DNA of 41,250 bases, taken from contig NZ_JBHUMO010000027.1 of NCBI RefSeq assembly GCF_042685105.1, positions 1 through 41,250 of the forward strand. The letters are read 5' to 3'. The translations under genes were made by a program, and so were the position numbers. Below the pieces are notes generated by a model. That model saw only the letters and a list, made by a program, of their open reading frames with translations, was not told the DNA's origin and searched no databases. This DNA comes from Enterococcus_G camelliae (GTDB lineage: Bacteria; Bacillota; Bacilli; Lactobacillales; Enterococcaceae). Positions within the stretch are counted from its first letter, which is position 1, and the number at the start of each line of letters is the position of its first letter. Positions 41,190-41,250 of this stretch are shown here, piece by piece.

Positions 41190-41250
41190 TTCCCTCTAAT
41201 TTTTGATATAATAGGTGCATGATTTTTTTCAGATTACTGGCATAAATCGT
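41148..41250 (-). repeat. 103-bp repeat, right copy (fabI leader)
   Basis: Reverse complement of the left copy at 4-106, with about six differences. It covers the fabI upstream region and reaches the window end, so its far boundary is unseen. TTGATATAA occurs twice on the plus strand (41175-41183, 41203-41211). The inverted pair CAGTAAT/ATTACTG is perfect here, while CTGAA/TTCAG is one base shorter than in the left copy. Confidence 0.9.

Noticed and set aside
1..41250. The inverted end repeats as termini of a 41-kb mobile element
   Set aside because: The interior is ordinary core genome (tuf, thrC, rexAB, pheST, trpS, murI, fabI) with no transposase or recombinase, and one repeat is the fabI leader.

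Overview
The window reads as a chromosomal segment of a low-GC Gram-positive coccus of the Lactobacillales, most likely an Enterococcus or a close relative. The evidence is AT-rich DNA with AGGAGG-type ribosome-binding sites, a streptococcal-type TrpS, RexAB (AddAB-type) recombination genes beside pheST, a FabI enoyl reductase, a CbpB-type CBS protein, and a tuf gene standing alone outside a str operon, as described for the second tuf of several enterococci. No phage, insertion sequence, rRNA, tRNA or CRISPR array was seen. Most of the window is housekeeping DNA. The species call is inference from protein resemblance and gene order.

Left part (1-7077): a 103-bp repeat that recurs inverted at the right end; a probably frameshifted GIY-YIG nuclease gene; a Drp35-type lactonase; stand-alone tuf on the minus strand; a class I glutamine amidotransferase followed by an S66 LD-carboxypeptidase-like gene; then a T-box riboswitch (probable Tyr specifier) controlling DAHP synthase and a DUF554 membrane protein, closed by a terminator.

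Metabolic/transport part (7078-18732): an eight-gene run holds a polar amino acid ABC importer (permease, lipoprotein, permease, ATPase), a PLP aminotransferase, a D-2-hydroxyacid dehydrogenase, a second amino-acid-type ATPase and an MFS transporter, followed by an Lrp/AsnC regulator with its own promoter. Together these suggest uptake of an amino acid, conversion to its 2-oxo acid and then D-2-hydroxy acid, and possibly export. An OpuC-type osmoprotectant importer (ATPase with CBS domains, permease, binding lipoprotein, permease) comes next.

Middle part (18731-30903): a YxeA-like secreted protein, a Pyr_excise (T4 endonuclease V-like) protein, a small unknown gene, threonine synthase, a very long hairpin, two membrane protein genes (DUF1275, DUF308), rexB-rexA, and an HxlR-type regulator.

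Right part (30904-41250): a T-box riboswitch (probable Phe specifier) before pheS-pheT, trpS on the minus strand, then murI, a degenerate RNase PH-RdgB fusion and a YfcE-type phosphodiesterase overlapping as one operon, cbpB, and on the minus strand fabI and an MscS channel. The fabI upstream leader is the second copy of the inverted terminal repeat and carries a conserved short open reading frame.
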